Assembly (NCBI RefSeq): GCF_016651105.1
Contig: NZ_JAEKEL010000001.1
Coordinates: 1,447,501-1,511,500 of the forward strand
Reading direction: 5' to 3'
Source: Pseudomonas sp. TH15
GTDB lineage: Bacteria; Pseudomonadota; Gammaproteobacteria; Pseudomonadales; Pseudomonadaceae
DNA length: 64,000 nucleotides
A model generated the notes under the pieces. It saw only the letters and a program-made list of their open reading frames with translations. It had not been told where the DNA came from and ran no database searches. Shown in pieces: positions 8,669 through 17,263 of the stretch (position 1 is the stretch's first letter; every line of letters starts with the position of its first letter). The translations under genes were made by a program, and so were the position numbers.

Positions 8669-10033
8669 TTAGCCCAGCAGATCGCGCAAGACTTGGGTGA
8701 ACGCCCGGTTGCTTTCCTCTTCCCCGGCATGACGCCCGTCACGCACAACCCACTGGCCGTTGACCAGCACATCGCGCACCTGGCGATCGCCGCCGGCAAA
8801 CAACCAGCGATTCAGAATCCCGTCGCCGCTGGCCGTCGCCAGGTATGGATCGTTGCCGTCCAGTACCAGCCAATCCGCACGCTTGCCGACTTCCAGCGCG
8901 CCGATCGGCTGCCCCAGCGCCTGAGCGCCGCCATCCAAAGCCGCGTCATACAGCGTGCGGCCAACCATCGGCTGATCCGCGCCATACAAGCGATTACGCC
9001 GCTGATCCCGCAGGCGCTGGCCGTATTCCAGCCAGCGCAATTCCTCCACCACACTCAATGACACATGGCTGTCGGAACCAATGCCCATGCGCCCGCCCTG
9101 AGCGAGGAAATCCACCGCCGGGAAAATCCCGTCGCCGAGGTTGGCTTCGGTGGTCAGGCACAGGCCGGCGATGGCGCGACTCTTGGCCATCAGCGTGACT
9201 TCTTCCGGGTTGGCGTGGGTCGCGTGGACCAGGCACCAGCGCTGATCGACTTCGGTATTTTCATACAGCCATTGCAGCGGACGACGACCGCTCCAGCTCA
9301 GGCAGTCATCGACTTCCTTCTGCTGTTCGGCGATGTGAATGTGCACCGGGCACTGCTTGTCGCTGGCGGCCAGCACTTCGCTGATCTGCTGCGGGGTGAC
9401 CGCGCGCAACGAGTGGAAACACAGACCCAGCGACTGTGCCGGTTGCTGCGCGAGGATCGGCTGCAAGCGCGACTGAAGCTTGAGGTAGTTTTCGGTGCTG
9501 TTGATAAAGCGGCGCTGGCCTTCGTTCGGGGTCTGGCCGCCGAAACCGGAGTGGCTGTAGAGCACCGGCAGCAAGGTCAGGCCGATACCGGCGGAGCTGG
9601 CCGCCTGGCTGATGCGCAGCGCTAGTTCGGCAGGGTCGGCGTAAGGCTGGCCATTGGTGTCGTGGTGTACGTAATGAAATTCCGCGACCGAGGTGTAGCC
9701 GGCCTTGAGCATTTCGATGTATAGCTGGCGGGCGATCACGCCGAGCTGGTCCGGGCTGATTTTTCCGACGAGGCGATACATCAAATCGCGCCAGGTCCAG
9801 AAACTGTCGTTCGGATTGCCCGCCACTTCCGCCAGCCCGGCCATGGCCCGCTGGAACGCGTGAGAGTGCAAATTCGGCATACCCGGCAGCAGCGGACCGC
9901 TTAGCCGTTCGGCACCATCTGCGTGGGAATCGGCCTGGATATGAGTCAAAACGCCGTCGGCGCTGACCTCAAGACGTACATTGTTGGCCCATCCACTAGG
10001 CAGCAGCGCGCGTTCGGCAAAGAAGGCGGACAT
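8669..10033 (-). CDS. hutF: Formimidoylglutamate deiminase
   Basis: A 454-residue cytosolic amidohydrolase that converts N-formimino-L-glutamate to N-formyl-L-glutamate and ammonia, the fourth step of the five-step histidine pathway. The metal site is visible: H56 and H58 in MPNLHSHAF, a central HIHIAEQ histidine block, and IGSDSHVSLS supplying the catalytic Asp near residue 320. The C-terminal LVNGQWVVRDGRHAGE is typical of the amidohydrolase beta-sandwich. It is transcribed away from hutC, with a HutC-type operator in the shared 107-bp promoter region. Its presence together with hutG shows that this strain uses the deformylase branch, not the direct formiminoglutamase (hutE) branch. Confidence 0.96.
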   Translation of the reverse strand: MSAFFAERALLPSGWANNVRLEVSADGVLTHIQADSHADGAERLSGPLLPGMPNLHSHAFQRAMAGLAEVAGNPNDSFWTWRDLMYRLVGKISPDQLGVIARQLYIEMLKAGYTSVAEFHYVHHDTNGQPYADPAELALRISQAASSAGIGLTLLPVLYSHSGFGGQTPNEGQRRFINSTENYLKLQSRLQPILAQQPAQSLGLCFHSLRAVTPQQISEVLAASDKQCPVHIHIAEQQKEVDDCLSWSGRRPLQWLYENTEVDQRWCLVHATHANPEEVTLMAKSRAIAGLCLTTEANLGDGIFPAVDFLAQGGRMGIGSDSHVSLSVVEELRWLEYGQRLRDQRRNRLYGADQPMVGRTLYDAALDGGAQALGQPIGALEVGKRADWLVLDGNDPYLATASGDGILNRWLFAGGDRQVRDVLVNGQWVVRDGRHAGEEESNRAFTQVLRDLLG

Positions 10034-10059
10034 GGTTCAGCACCCCATCGTGTGTTATT

Positions 10060-10076
10060 TGTATATACATATACAG
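10060..10076. promoter_or_regulatory. Putative HutC operator between hutF and hutC
   Basis: The palindrome TGTATATACA (10061-10070) lies in the divergent hutF-hutC promoter region, about 27 bases upstream of the hutF start. It shares the core TGTATRTACA with the perfect palindrome upstream of hutU. Placement suits repression of hutF and autoregulation of hutC. Binding by HutC is inference from position and shared sequence. Confidence 0.65.
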
Positions 10077-10140
10077 ACGTTTGCCTGCTCGGTAAACTCC
10101 GGCAAGCTAGTAGCCCTCAACAAATGAACAAGGAATAACC

Positions 10141-10902
10141 GTGACGACTCCGTCTGCCACATTGCCGCCGAATGCCAATCTGAGCGCCAATCTGGGCGAC
10201 AGTCCGGCGCCCTTGTACGCCCGCGTCAAACAGATGATCACCCAGCAAATCGACAGTGGAAACTGGCCGCCGCACTACCGCGTTCCGTCGGAAAGCGAGC
10301 TGGTCAATCAACTGGGCTTCAGCCGCATGACCATCAACCGCGCCTTGCGCGAGATGACCGCCGACGGTCTGCTGGTGCGCATGCAGGGTGTCGGCACCTT
10401 CGTCGCCGAACCGAAAAGCCAGTCTGCCCTGTTTGAAGTGCACAACATCGCCGACGAAATCGCCTCCCGTGGCCATCGCCACACCTGCAAGGTGATCACC
10501 CTCGAAGAAGAGTCCGCCGGTTCCGAGCGCGCGTTGGCGCTGGACATGCGCGAAGGCCAGAAGGTCTTCCACTCGCTGATCGTGCATTTCGAAAACGATA
10601 TTCCGGTGCAAATCGAAGACCGTTTCGTCAATGCGCTGGTGGCGCCGGAGTACCTCAAGCAGGACTTCACTCTGCAAACGCCTTACGCCTACCTGAACCA
10701 GGTCGCGCCGCTGACCGAAGGCGAACACGTGGTCGAGGCGATTCTGGCCGAAGCCAGCGAGTGCAAATTGCTGCAGATTGAAAAGGGCGAGCCGTGCCTG
10801 CTGATTCGTCGCCGCACCTGGTCCGGCCGTCAGCCGGTGACCGCCGCCCGTTTGATCCACCCCGGTTCCCGTCATCGTCTGGAAGGTCGTTTCCATAAAT
10901 AG
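10141..10902 (+). CDS. hutC: Histidine utilisation repressor, GntR/HutC family
   Basis: A 253-residue transcription factor. It starts with GTG at 10141 after AAGGA (10130-10134). Residues 20-95 form the GntR winged helix (LYARVKQMITQQIDSGNW, then PSESELVNQLGFSRMTINRALREM), and the rest is a UTRA effector-binding domain containing EDRFVNALVAPEYL and the C-terminal RRRTWSGRQPVTAARLIHPGSRHRLEGRF that marks HutC proteins. In related pseudomonads the inducer is urocanate and HutC represses all hut units. Two palindromes sharing TGTATRTACA, at 10061 and 11817, are the likely operators. hutD follows after ten bases. Confidence 0.96.
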   Translation: MTTPSATLPPNANLSANLGDSPAPLYARVKQMITQQIDSGNWPPHYRVPSESELVNQLGFSRMTINRALREMTADGLLVRMQGVGTFVAEPKSQSALFEVHNIADEIASRGHRHTCKVITLEEESAGSERALALDMREGQKVFHSLIVHFENDIPVQIEDRFVNALVAPEYLKQDFTLQTPYAYLNQVAPLTEGEHVVEAILAEASECKLLQIEKGEPCLLIRRRTWSGRQPVTAARLIHPGSRHRLEGRFHK

Positions 10903-10912
10903 AGAGCCATAA

Positions 10913-11482
10913 ATGAGTCAGTTCAAGGTTCTACGCGCAAAAGATTACCCGCGCATGCCGTGGAAAAACGGCGGTGGCAGCACTGAAGAAATCACCCGCG
11001 ATGCTGGCACCGGTCTCGACGGTTTCGGCTGGCGCCTGTCGATTGCCGATATCGGTGAATCGGGCGGCTTCTCGACGTTCGCAGGCTACGAGCGAGTGAT
11101 CACTGTGCTGCAAGGCGAGGGCATGACGTTGCGCGTCGATGGCCAGGACACGCGAGCATTGTTACCGCTGGACCCGTTCGCCTTTAGCGGTGAAAGCCAG
11201 GTTTCGTGCACTCTGCTCGGTGGGCCGATTCGGGATTTCAACCTGATTTATGCACCAAAGCGCTACAGCGCGCGGTTGCAGTGGCTGGACGGCGAGCAGC
11301 GGTTTTTCAGTTCGGCGGGCACGGTGTTGGTGTTCAGCGTCACCGAGCTGCTTGAAGTGAAGGTCGGTAACAGCGATGCACAACTGGGTCGCCATGATTG
11401 CCTTCAACTCGACGGTAACGTTGGACTGGTTGAAGTCACCACCAATGCCGCTTGCTGCGTAATCGAACTCCTCCAAAACTGA
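10913..11482 (+). CDS. hutD: HutD/Ves family cupin, histidine utilisation accessory protein
   Basis: A 189-residue HutD (Ves) family protein with the family N-terminus RAKDYPRMPWKNGGGSTEEITRD and GFGWRLSIADIGESGGFSTFAGYERVITVLQGEGM, a bicupin-type fold. No enzymatic function is proven. Genetic work in P. fluorescens SBW25 suggested HutD sets an upper limit on hut expression independently of HutC; that is knowledge from the family, not visible here. It lies ten bases downstream of hutC, so the two form an operon separate from the hutU unit. It is followed by a pair of inverted repeats that probably insulate it. Confidence 0.93.
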   Translation: MSQFKVLRAKDYPRMPWKNGGGSTEEITRDAGTGLDGFGWRLSIADIGESGGFSTFAGYERVITVLQGEGMTLRVDGQDTRALLPLDPFAFSGESQVSCTLLGGPIRDFNLIYAPKRYSARLQWLDGEQRFFSSAGTVLVFSVTELLEVKVGNSDAQLGRHDCLQLDGNVGLVEVTTNAACCVIELLQN

Positions 11483-11492
11483 ACACAACCCC

Positions 11493-11597
11493 TGTGGCGA
11501 GGGGATTTATCCCCGTTGGGTCGCGAAGCGGCCTCATTTTCGATTGGAAGAAGCGGGGCTGCTGCGCAGCCCGACGGGGATGAATCCCCTCGCCACA
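11493..11597. repeat. Paired palindrome of the TGTGGCGAGGGGATTTATCC family
   Basis: The left arm TGTGGCGAGGGGATTTATCC and the right arm GGATGAATCCCCTCGCCACA are near-exact inverted copies. Inner palindromes (GGGTCGCGAAGCGGCC and GGGGCTGCTGCGCAGCCC) separate them. It sits immediately after hutD. Confidence 0.85.
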
Positions 11598-11636
11598 AAT
11601 GCATTCACACTTCCTGTTCCCAACCTTGCACCAATT

Positions 11637-11682
11637 TGTTACCGAACGCCCCAGCGTGGCGCAAAACCACGCTCAAGTAACA
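11637..11682. promoter_or_regulatory. Nested inverted repeat upstream of hutU, candidate activator (CbrB) site
   Basis: Outer half-sites TGTTAC (11637-11642) and GTAACA (11677-11682) enclose a second perfect inverted repeat AGCGTGG (11653-11659) / CCACGCT (11667-11673). It lies roughly 115-160 bp upstream of a sigma-54 promoter, the usual distance for an enhancer-binding protein. TGTTAC/GTAACA half-sites are associated with CbrB, which is known to activate hut in pseudomonads; the 34-base spacing is longer than I would expect, so the assignment is tentative. Confidence 0.5.
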
Positions 11683-11794
11683 GCCATCATCCTCGCGCAA
11701 AAATCCCCTCGAAAAATTTCATCTCCCGCAAAACCCTTGATCTACGGGCTTTCAGCCCTTCCAAGAGCTTTTCTTGAAGGCCCTTCCAGCAAGT

Positions 11795-11810
11795 TGGCCG
11801 CTTGATTGCA
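11795..11810 (+). promoter_or_regulatory. Sigma-54 (RpoN) promoter of the hutU operon
   Basis: TGGCCGC-TTGA-TTGCA has GG and GC separated by exactly ten bases, matching the -24/-12 consensus (TGGCACG-N4-TTGCA). It predicts a transcript start near 11820-11822 and an untranslated leader of about 140 bases. A sigma-54 start for the hutU-G unit was demonstrated in P. fluorescens SBW25. Confidence 0.85.
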
Positions 11811-11814
11811 TATG

Positions 11815-11828
11815 CTTGTATGTACAAG
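11815..11828. promoter_or_regulatory. HutC operator overlapping the hutU transcription start
   Basis: CTTGTA-TG-TACAAG is a perfect palindrome that begins five bases after the -12 element, so a bound repressor would cover the start site. The core TGTATGTACA matches the hutF-hutC palindrome. Confidence 0.75.
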
Positions 11829-11961
11829 TAAAGACGTATGCGTATGAGTCGACCGAGACTCCTCGCAGCGTCCACTGATTCGCTTGTGGCGCTTTGACGC
11901 GCACAGGCTGGCTTGCCCACTGCCAGGGTTGGTTTGAATTGATCGCTGAGGAGTCTTTTTC

Positions 11962-13665
11962 GTGACTGACAATACCCAGAAACCTACTGCTACTACATTT
12001 ACGAAGCATCGTGACGTCGAAATCCGCGCCGCCCGCGGTAACAAGTTGACCGCCAAGAGCTGGATGACTGAAGCGCCGCTGCGCATGTTGATGAACAACC
12101 TCGACCCTGCTGTCGCCGAGAACCCTAAAGAACTGGTGGTTTACGGTGGTATCGGTCGTGCAGCGCGTAACTGGGAATGCTACGACAAGATCGTTGAAAG
12201 CCTGACCAACCTGAACGACGACGAGACCCTGCTGGTGCAATCCGGCAAGCCGGTCGGCGTGTTCAAGACCCACACCAATGCACCGCGCGTACTGATCGCC
12301 AACTCCAACCTGGTGCCACACTGGGCGAGCTGGGAACACTTCAACGAACTCGACGCCAAAGGCCTGGCCATGTACGGCCAGATGACCGCCGGCAGCTGGA
12401 TCTACATCGGCAGCCAGGGCATCGTCCAGGGCACCTACGAAACCTTCGTTGAAGCCGGTCGCCAACACTACAACGACAACCTCGCCGGTCGTTGGGTCCT
12501 GACTGCCGGCCTCGGCGGCATGGGCGGCGCTCAGCCTTTGGCCGCGACCCTGGCCGGCGCTTGCTCGCTGAACATCGAATGCCAGCAGGTCAGCATCGAT
12601 TTCCGTCTGAACAGCCGTTATGTCGATGAACAAGCCACCGACCTCGACGACGCGCTGGCCCGCATCGCCAAATACACCAAGGAAGGCAAAGCGATTTCCA
12701 TCGCCCTGCTGGGCAATGCGGCGGAAATCCTGCCGGAACTGGTCAAGCGCGGCGTGCGCCCGGACATGGTCACCGACCAGACCAGCGCCCACGATCCGCT
12801 CAACGGCTACCTGCCAGCCGGCTGGACTTGGGAAGAGTACCGCGCTCGCGCCAAGACCGAGCCGGCTGCCGTGGTGAAAGCCGCCAAGCAATCGATGGCG
12901 GTGCACGTTCAAGCGATGTTGGACTTCCAGAAAATGGGCGTGCCGACTTTCGACTACGGCAACAACATCCGTCAGATGGCACAAGAAGAAGGCGTGGAAA
13001 ACGCATTCGACTTCCCAGGCTTCGTCCCGGCTTACATCCGTCCGCTGTTCTGCCGCGGCATCGGTCCGTTCCGTTGGGCTGCACTGTCGGGCGATCCGCA
13101 AGACATCTACAAGACCGACGCCAAGGTCAAAGAACTGATCCCGGACGACGCGCACCTGCACAACTGGCTGGACATGGCCCGCGAGCGCATCAGCTTCCAG
13201 GGTTTGCCGGCACGTATCTGCTGGGTTGGCCTGGGCCTGCGCGCCAAGCTCGGTCTGGCGTTCAACGAAATGGTTCGCAGCGGTGAATTGTCCGCGCCAA
13301 TCGTCATCGGTCGCGACCACCTGGACTCCGGTTCGGTAGCCAGCCCGAACCGCGAAACCGAGTCGATGCAAGACGGTTCCGACGCTGTGTCCGACTGGCC
13401 ACTGCTCAACGCCCTGCTGAACACCGCGAGCGGCGCGACCTGGGTTTCCCTGCACCACGGCGGCGGCGTCGGCATGGGCTTCTCCCAGCACTCGGGCATG
13501 GTGATTGTCTGCGACGGTACGGACGAAGCGGCCGAGCGTATCGCTCGCGTCCTGCACAACGACCCGGCGACCGGCGTTATGCGTCACGCCGATGCGGGTT
13601 ACCAGATCGCGATCGACTGCGCCAAGGAGCAGGGCCTGAACCTGCCGATGATTACCGGTAAATAA
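11962..13665 (+). CDS. hutU: Urocanate hydratase (urocanase)
   Basis: A 567-residue cytosolic NAD-dependent enzyme converting urocanate to 4-imidazolone-5-propionate, the second step of histidine breakdown. It starts with GTG at 11962 behind GAGGAG. The NAD-binding glycine loop [12 protein letters not shown] is at residues 183-194 and the active-site cysteine is C420 in ARICWVG, equivalent to Cys410 of the shorter P. putida enzyme. The signature around [16 protein letters not shown] is intact. This is the first gene of the long hut unit, driven by the sigma-54 promoter and HutC operator just upstream. Length and motifs indicate a fully functional enzyme. Confidence 0.97.
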   Translation: MTDNTQKPTATTFTKHRDVEIRAARGNKLTAKSWMTEAPLRMLMNNLDPAVAENPKELVVYGGIGRAARNWECYDKIVESLTNLNDDETLLVQSGKPVGVFKTHTNAPRVLIANSNLVPHWASWEHFNELDAKGLAMYGQMTAGSWIYIGSQGIVQGTYETFVEAGRQHYNDNLAGRWVLTAGLGGMGGAQPLAATLAGACSLNIECQQVSIDFRLNSRYVDEQATDLDDALARIAKYTKEGKAISIALLGNAAEILPELVKRGVRPDMVTDQTSAHDPLNGYLPAGWTWEEYRARAKTEPAAVVKAAKQSMAVHVQAMLDFQKMGVPTFDYGNNIRQMAQEEGVENAFDFPGFVPAYIRPLFCRGIGPFRWAALSGDPQDIYKTDAKVKELIPDDAHLHNWLDMARERISFQGLPARICWVGLGLRAKLGLAFNEMVRSGELSAPIVIGRDHLDSGSVASPNRETESMQDGSDAVSDWPLLNALLNTASGATWVSLHHGGGVGMGFSQHSGMVIVCDGTDEAAERIARVLHNDPATGVMRHADAGYQIAIDCAKEQGLNLPMITGK

Positions 13666-13676
13666 CACGCAAAACC

Positions 13677-13766
13677 TGTGGGAGCGGGCTTGCTCGCGAA
13701 GAGGTCGGCACATTCAACATCTGTGCTGGCTCACCCACCGCTTTCGCGAGCAAGCCCGCTCCCACA
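13677..13766. repeat. REP-type palindrome pair (GCGGGCTTGCTCGCGAA family)
   Basis: Inverted copies of TGTGGGAGCGGGCTTGCTCG lie in the 166-bp gap between hutU and the permease gene, inside the presumed operon, where they would fold in the mRNA and might partly uncouple hutU from the downstream genes. Confidence 0.85.
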
Positions 13767-13831
13767 AAAAAGCGGTTTCCACACCAATCGGTTTCACCGC
13801 AATTCCCATAACAATCCACAGAGGTTGAATC

Positions 13832-15304
13832 ATGGCTGTTAACAGCGATCGTGCAGGCAGTAAACCGTTGATCGAGAAACGTTCGATCGACTACATCCCG
13901 GAAGCGGAAAGACACGGTCGTCTATTAAGTCAGTTCACCCTGTGGCTGGGTGCCAACCTGCAAATCACCGCGATTGTGACCGGCGCTCTGGCCATCGTAC
14001 TCGGCGGCGATGTGTTCTGGTCGTTGATCGGTTTGCTGATCGGGCAACTGCTCGGCGGCGGCGTCATGGCGCTGCACGCGGCCCAAGGCCCGCAATTGGG
14101 CTTGCCGCAGATGATCTCCAGCCGCGTGCAATTTGGCGTGTATGGAGCGGTGATTCCGCTGGTGTTGGTGTGCCTGATGTATCTGGGCTTCACCGCAACG
14201 GGCACGGTACTGTCCGGCCAGGCGCTGGGCCAGCTGTTTAACGTCAGCGACAGCGTTGGCATCCTGATTTTTGCCAGCGTGATTGTGCTGGTGACGGTGC
14301 TCGGTTATCGCGTGATCCACTGGATCGGCCGTGTCGCCAGTGTTATTGGCGTGATCGCCTTCGTGTTTCTGTTCTGGCGTTTGATGAGCCAGACCGACGT
14401 CGGCGCACTCCTGCAAATTCGTCATTTCAGCTGGAGCAGCTTCCTGCTGGCGGTGTCGCTGTCGGCGTCCTGGCAGATCGCGTTCGGCCCTTACGTGGCG
14501 GACTACTCGCGTTACCTGCCGCGCAGCACCTCAGCCGTGAAAACCTTCTGGGCCGTGGGCCTGGGTTCAGTGCTCGGGGCGCAGGCGTCGATGGTCTTCG
14601 GTGTATTCGCCGCGGCCTCCGCCAACGGTCAATTCGCCGGTCACGAAGTCGCCTACATCGTTGGTCTGGGCGGCACCGGTGCCACCGCTGCGCTGCTGTA
14701 TTTCAGCATCGCGTTCGGCAAGGTGACCATCTCGACGCTGAACTCCTACGGCAGCTTCATGTGCATCGCGACCATCATCAGTGGTTTCAAAGGCCACCTG
14801 ACCGTCACGCGCATGCAGCGTCTGGTTTTCGTATTGGTGATCGTTGGCACAGCGACGCTGATCGCGCTGCTCGGTCAGCACTCGTTCCTCGGTGCGTTCA
14901 AGTCTTTCATCCTGTTCCTGCTCGCCTTCTTCACCCCGTGGAGCGCGATCAATCTGGTCGACTACTACTGCATCACCCGCGAGCGTTATGACGTGCCGGC
15001 GCTGGCCGATCCAAACGGTCGCTACGGTCGCTGGAACCTGCTCGGTATCAGTGTCTACGTGTTCGGCGTGCTGGTGCAGTTGCCGTTCATCTCCACCAAG
15101 TTCTACACCGGTCCGCTGGTGGCAGCGCTGGGTGATGTGGATATTTCCTGGATCATCGGTCTGGTGTTGCCCGCCGCCGTTTATTACGTGTGCGCAAAAA
15201 AATGGCACAGCGCCGTACCCGATCAACTGATTCTGCCGGTCGAGCAGAACAGCGTTGCACAACCTGAAACAAGCGGGGCCGTTCGCGCTGCGGCGCAGGC
15301 CTGA
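13832..15304 (+). CDS. hutT: NCS1-family permease, probable urocanate transporter
   Basis: A 490-residue inner-membrane protein with about twelve hydrophobic helices. The N-terminal block RSIDYIPEAERHGRLLSQFTLWLGANLQ and WSLIGLLIGQLLGGGVMALHAAQGPQLGLPQMISSRVQFG is diagnostic of the nucleobase:cation symporter-1 (cytosine/purine/allantoin) family. In P. fluorescens SBW25 the member at this position, immediately after hutU, was shown to be a urocanate permease (HutTu), distinct from the histidine permease HutTh. Substrate here is inferred from position. Ribosome binding site AGAGG precedes the ATG at 13832. The neighbours hutU and hutX support a role in histidine or urocanate uptake. Confidence 0.85.
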   Translation: MAVNSDRAGSKPLIEKRSIDYIPEAERHGRLLSQFTLWLGANLQITAIVTGALAIVLGGDVFWSLIGLLIGQLLGGGVMALHAAQGPQLGLPQMISSRVQFGVYGAVIPLVLVCLMYLGFTATGTVLSGQALGQLFNVSDSVGILIFASVIVLVTVLGYRVIHWIGRVASVIGVIAFVFLFWRLMSQTDVGALLQIRHFSWSSFLLAVSLSASWQIAFGPYVADYSRYLPRSTSAVKTFWAVGLGSVLGAQASMVFGVFAAASANGQFAGHEVAYIVGLGGTGATAALLYFSIAFGKVTISTLNSYGSFMCIATIISGFKGHLTVTRMQRLVFVLVIVGTATLIALLGQHSFLGAFKSFILFLLAFFTPWSAINLVDYYCITRERYDVPALADPNGRYGRWNLLGISVYVFGVLVQLPFISTKFYTGPLVAALGDVDISWIIGLVLPAAVYYVCAKKWHSAVPDQLILPVEQNSVAQPETSGAVRAAAQA

Positions 15305-15372
15305 TTGGACGTGGACAGGGTGGATGCCTCTAGACTGCCGTAAGCCAACTCATGATTAGGAGTGTCACAACA

Positions 15373-16341
15373 ATGCAATCGAACAAGACCCTGCTGACCA
15401 CATTGCTTTCCATGGGCCTGCTGGCCAGTGCCGGCGCCACTCAGGCAGCCGGTTGGTGCGAGTCGGGCAAGCCGGTGAAGTTCGCCGGCCTGAACTGGGA
15501 AAGCGCGATGCTGCTGACCGACGTGCTGCAAGTCGTGTTGGAGAAAGGCTACGACTGCAAGACTGACAGTCTGCCGGGCAACTCCATCACCATGGAAAAC
15601 GCCCTGAGCAGCAACGACATTCAAGTGTTTGCCGAAGAATGGGTTGGCCGCAGCGAGGTCTGGAACAAGGCTGAGAAGGCCGGCAAAGTCGTTGGTGTCG
15701 GCGCTCCGGTGGTCGGTGCGGTCGAAGGCTGGTACGTGCCGCGTTACGTGATCGAAGGCGATGCCAAGCGCAAGCTGGAGCCGAAGGCCCCGGACCTGAA
15801 GAACATTGCAGATCTGGCCAAGTACTCCGCCGTGTTCAAGGATCAGGAAGAGCCCTCCAAGGGCCGTTTCTACAACTGCCCGGCCGGCTGGACCTGTGAA
15901 CTCGACAACAGCGAAATGCTGAAAAGCTATGGCCTGGAAAGCACCTACACCAACTTCCGCCCAGGCACCGGCCCGGCGCTGGATGCGGCGGTGCTGTCGA
16001 GCTACAAGCGTGGCGAGCCGATCCTGTTCTACTACTGGTCGCCAACCCCGCTGATGGGCCAGGTTGATCTGGTCAAACTCGAAGAGAAGCCAGGCGTGGA
16101 CAAGAGCGTGACCATCAAGGTCGGCCTGTCCAAGACCTTCCATGAGGAAGCCCCGGAACTGGTGGCCGTGCTGGAAAAGGTCAACCTGCCAATCGACATC
16201 CTCAACCAGAACCTCGGACGCATGACTAAAGAGCGGATCGAATCGCCAAAACTGGCCAAGATCTTCTTGAAGGAACATCCTGAAGTCTGGCACGCATGGG
16301 TGAGCGACGACGCAGCCAGGAAAATCGATGCGGCCTTGTAG
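15373..16341 (+). CDS. hutX: ABC transporter periplasmic substrate-binding protein (HutX, histidine/betaine type)
   Basis: A 322-residue precursor. The ATG at 15373 is preferred to the in-frame ATG at 15352 because AGGAG (15358-15362) lies ten bases before it. The signal peptide is MQSNKTLLTTLLSMGLLASA followed by GATQAAGWC. The mature protein belongs to the OpuAC/ProX-like glycine betaine family: FAGLNWESAMLLTDVLQVVLEKGYDC at the N-terminus and aromatic residues around FYYWSPTPLMGQVDLV. Together with HutW and HutV it forms an importer proposed to carry histidine (or urocanate) rather than betaine because of its place inside the hut operon. Bases CACAACAATG around the start resemble an A-rich Hfq/Crc target. 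Confidence 0.92.
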   Translation: MQSNKTLLTTLLSMGLLASAGATQAAGWCESGKPVKFAGLNWESAMLLTDVLQVVLEKGYDCKTDSLPGNSITMENALSSNDIQVFAEEWVGRSEVWNKAEKAGKVVGVGAPVVGAVEGWYVPRYVIEGDAKRKLEPKAPDLKNIADLAKYSAVFKDQEEPSKGRFYNCPAGWTCELDNSEMLKSYGLESTYTNFRPGTGPALDAAVLSSYKRGEPILFYYWSPTPLMGQVDLVKLEEKPGVDKSVTIKVGLSKTFHEEAPELVAVLEKVNLPIDILNQNLGRMTKERIESPKLAKIFLKEHPEVWHAWVSDDAARKIDAAL

Positions 16342-16351
16342 ATTAAGCCTC

Positions 16352-16377
16352 TCCGACTGCCGGCAATGGCAGTCGGA
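16352..16377 (+). other. Intercistronic hairpin between hutX and hutW
   Basis: TCCGACTGCC-GGCAAT-GGCAGTCGGA is a perfect 10-bp stem with a six-base loop, 10 bases after the hutX stop. Hairpins after binding-protein genes commonly protect the upstream mRNA so that the binding protein is made in excess over the membrane parts. No T-tract follows, so it is not a full terminator. Confidence 0.7.
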
Positions 16378-16411
16378 CACTTGATCGCAACCCCTTGATT
16401 GAGAGTCTCTT

Positions 16412-17263
16412 ATGTTTCCCGAAAGTTTTACTTTTTCCATCGCCGACTGGGTCAACACTTGGGTTGATTCGCTGGTCACCAACTACGGCGACGTGTTCCG
16501 GCACATCTCCGACACCTTGTTGTGGGCCATCGTCAATCTTGAAGGCATGCTGCGTGCGGCGCCCTGGTGGCTGATGCTGGCAATCGTGGGCGGCATTGCC
16601 TGGCACGCGACCCGCAAAGTGGTGACCACGGCTGTCATCGTCGGGCTGCTGTTCCTGGTGGGTGCGGTCGGCCTCTGGGACAAGCTGATGCAGACCCTGG
16701 CGCTGATGATGGTAGCGACGATCATTTCGGTGCTGATCGGCATTCCGCTGGGCATTCTCTCGGCGCGCAGCAATCGCCTGCGTTCGGTGCTGATGCCGTT
16801 GCTGGACATCATGCAGACCATGCCGAGCTTCGTGTACCTGATCCCGGTGCTGATGCTGTTCGGCCTGGGTAAGGTCCCGGCGATTTTTGCCACGGTGATC
16901 TACGCCGCGCCACCGCTGATCCGCCTGACCGATCTGGGTATTCGCCAGGTTGACGGTGAAGTGATGGAAGCGATCAACGCCTTCGGTGCCAATCGTTGGC
17001 AGCAACTGTTTGGCGTGCAACTGCCGCTGGCCCTGCCGAGCATCATGGCCGGGATCAACCAGACCACCATGATGGCCCTGTCGATGGTAGTGATTGCCTC
17101 GATGATCGGTGCCCGTGGCTTGGGCGAAGACGTGTTGGTGGGGATTCAGACCCTCAACGTCGGACGTGGGCTGGAGGCCGGTCTGGCGATCGTGATTCTG
17201 GCAGTGGTCATCGACCGCATTACTCAGGCGTATGGTCGGCCACGGCATGAGGTGAGCAAATGA
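16412..17263 (+). CDS. hutW: ABC transporter permease (HutW)
   Basis: A 283-residue inner-membrane protein of the ProW/OpuAB class. It begins with a short amphipathic region (FSIADWVNTWVDSLVTNYGDVFRHIS) and has about six or seven hydrophobic helices. The BPD_transp_1 region includes IPLGILSARSNRLRSVLMPLLDIMQTMPSFVYLIPVLMLFGLG and the cytoplasmic coupling loop EAINAFGANRWQQLFGVQLPLALPSIMAG. It provides the channel for the HutX-delivered substrate. The stop overlaps the hutV start by four bases (ATGA), implying coupled translation. Confidence 0.94.
   Translation: MFPESFTFSIADWVNTWVDSLVTNYGDVFRHISDTLLWAIVNLEGMLRAAPWWLMLAIVGGIAWHATRKVVTTAVIVGLLFLVGAVGLWDKLMQTLALMMVATIISVLIGIPLGILSARSNRLRSVLMPLLDIMQTMPSFVYLIPVLMLFGLGKVPAIFATVIYAAPPLIRLTDLGIRQVDGEVMEAINAFGANRWQQLFGVQLPLALPSIMAGINQTTMMALSMVVIASMIGARGLGEDVLVGIQTLNVGRGLEAGLAIVILAVVIDRITQAYGRPRHEVSK

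Noticed and set aside
11752..13713. 653-residue open frame on the minus strand over hutU
   Set aside because: It is a shadow of the high-GC codon bias of hutU, with low-complexity composition and no ribosome binding site or family.
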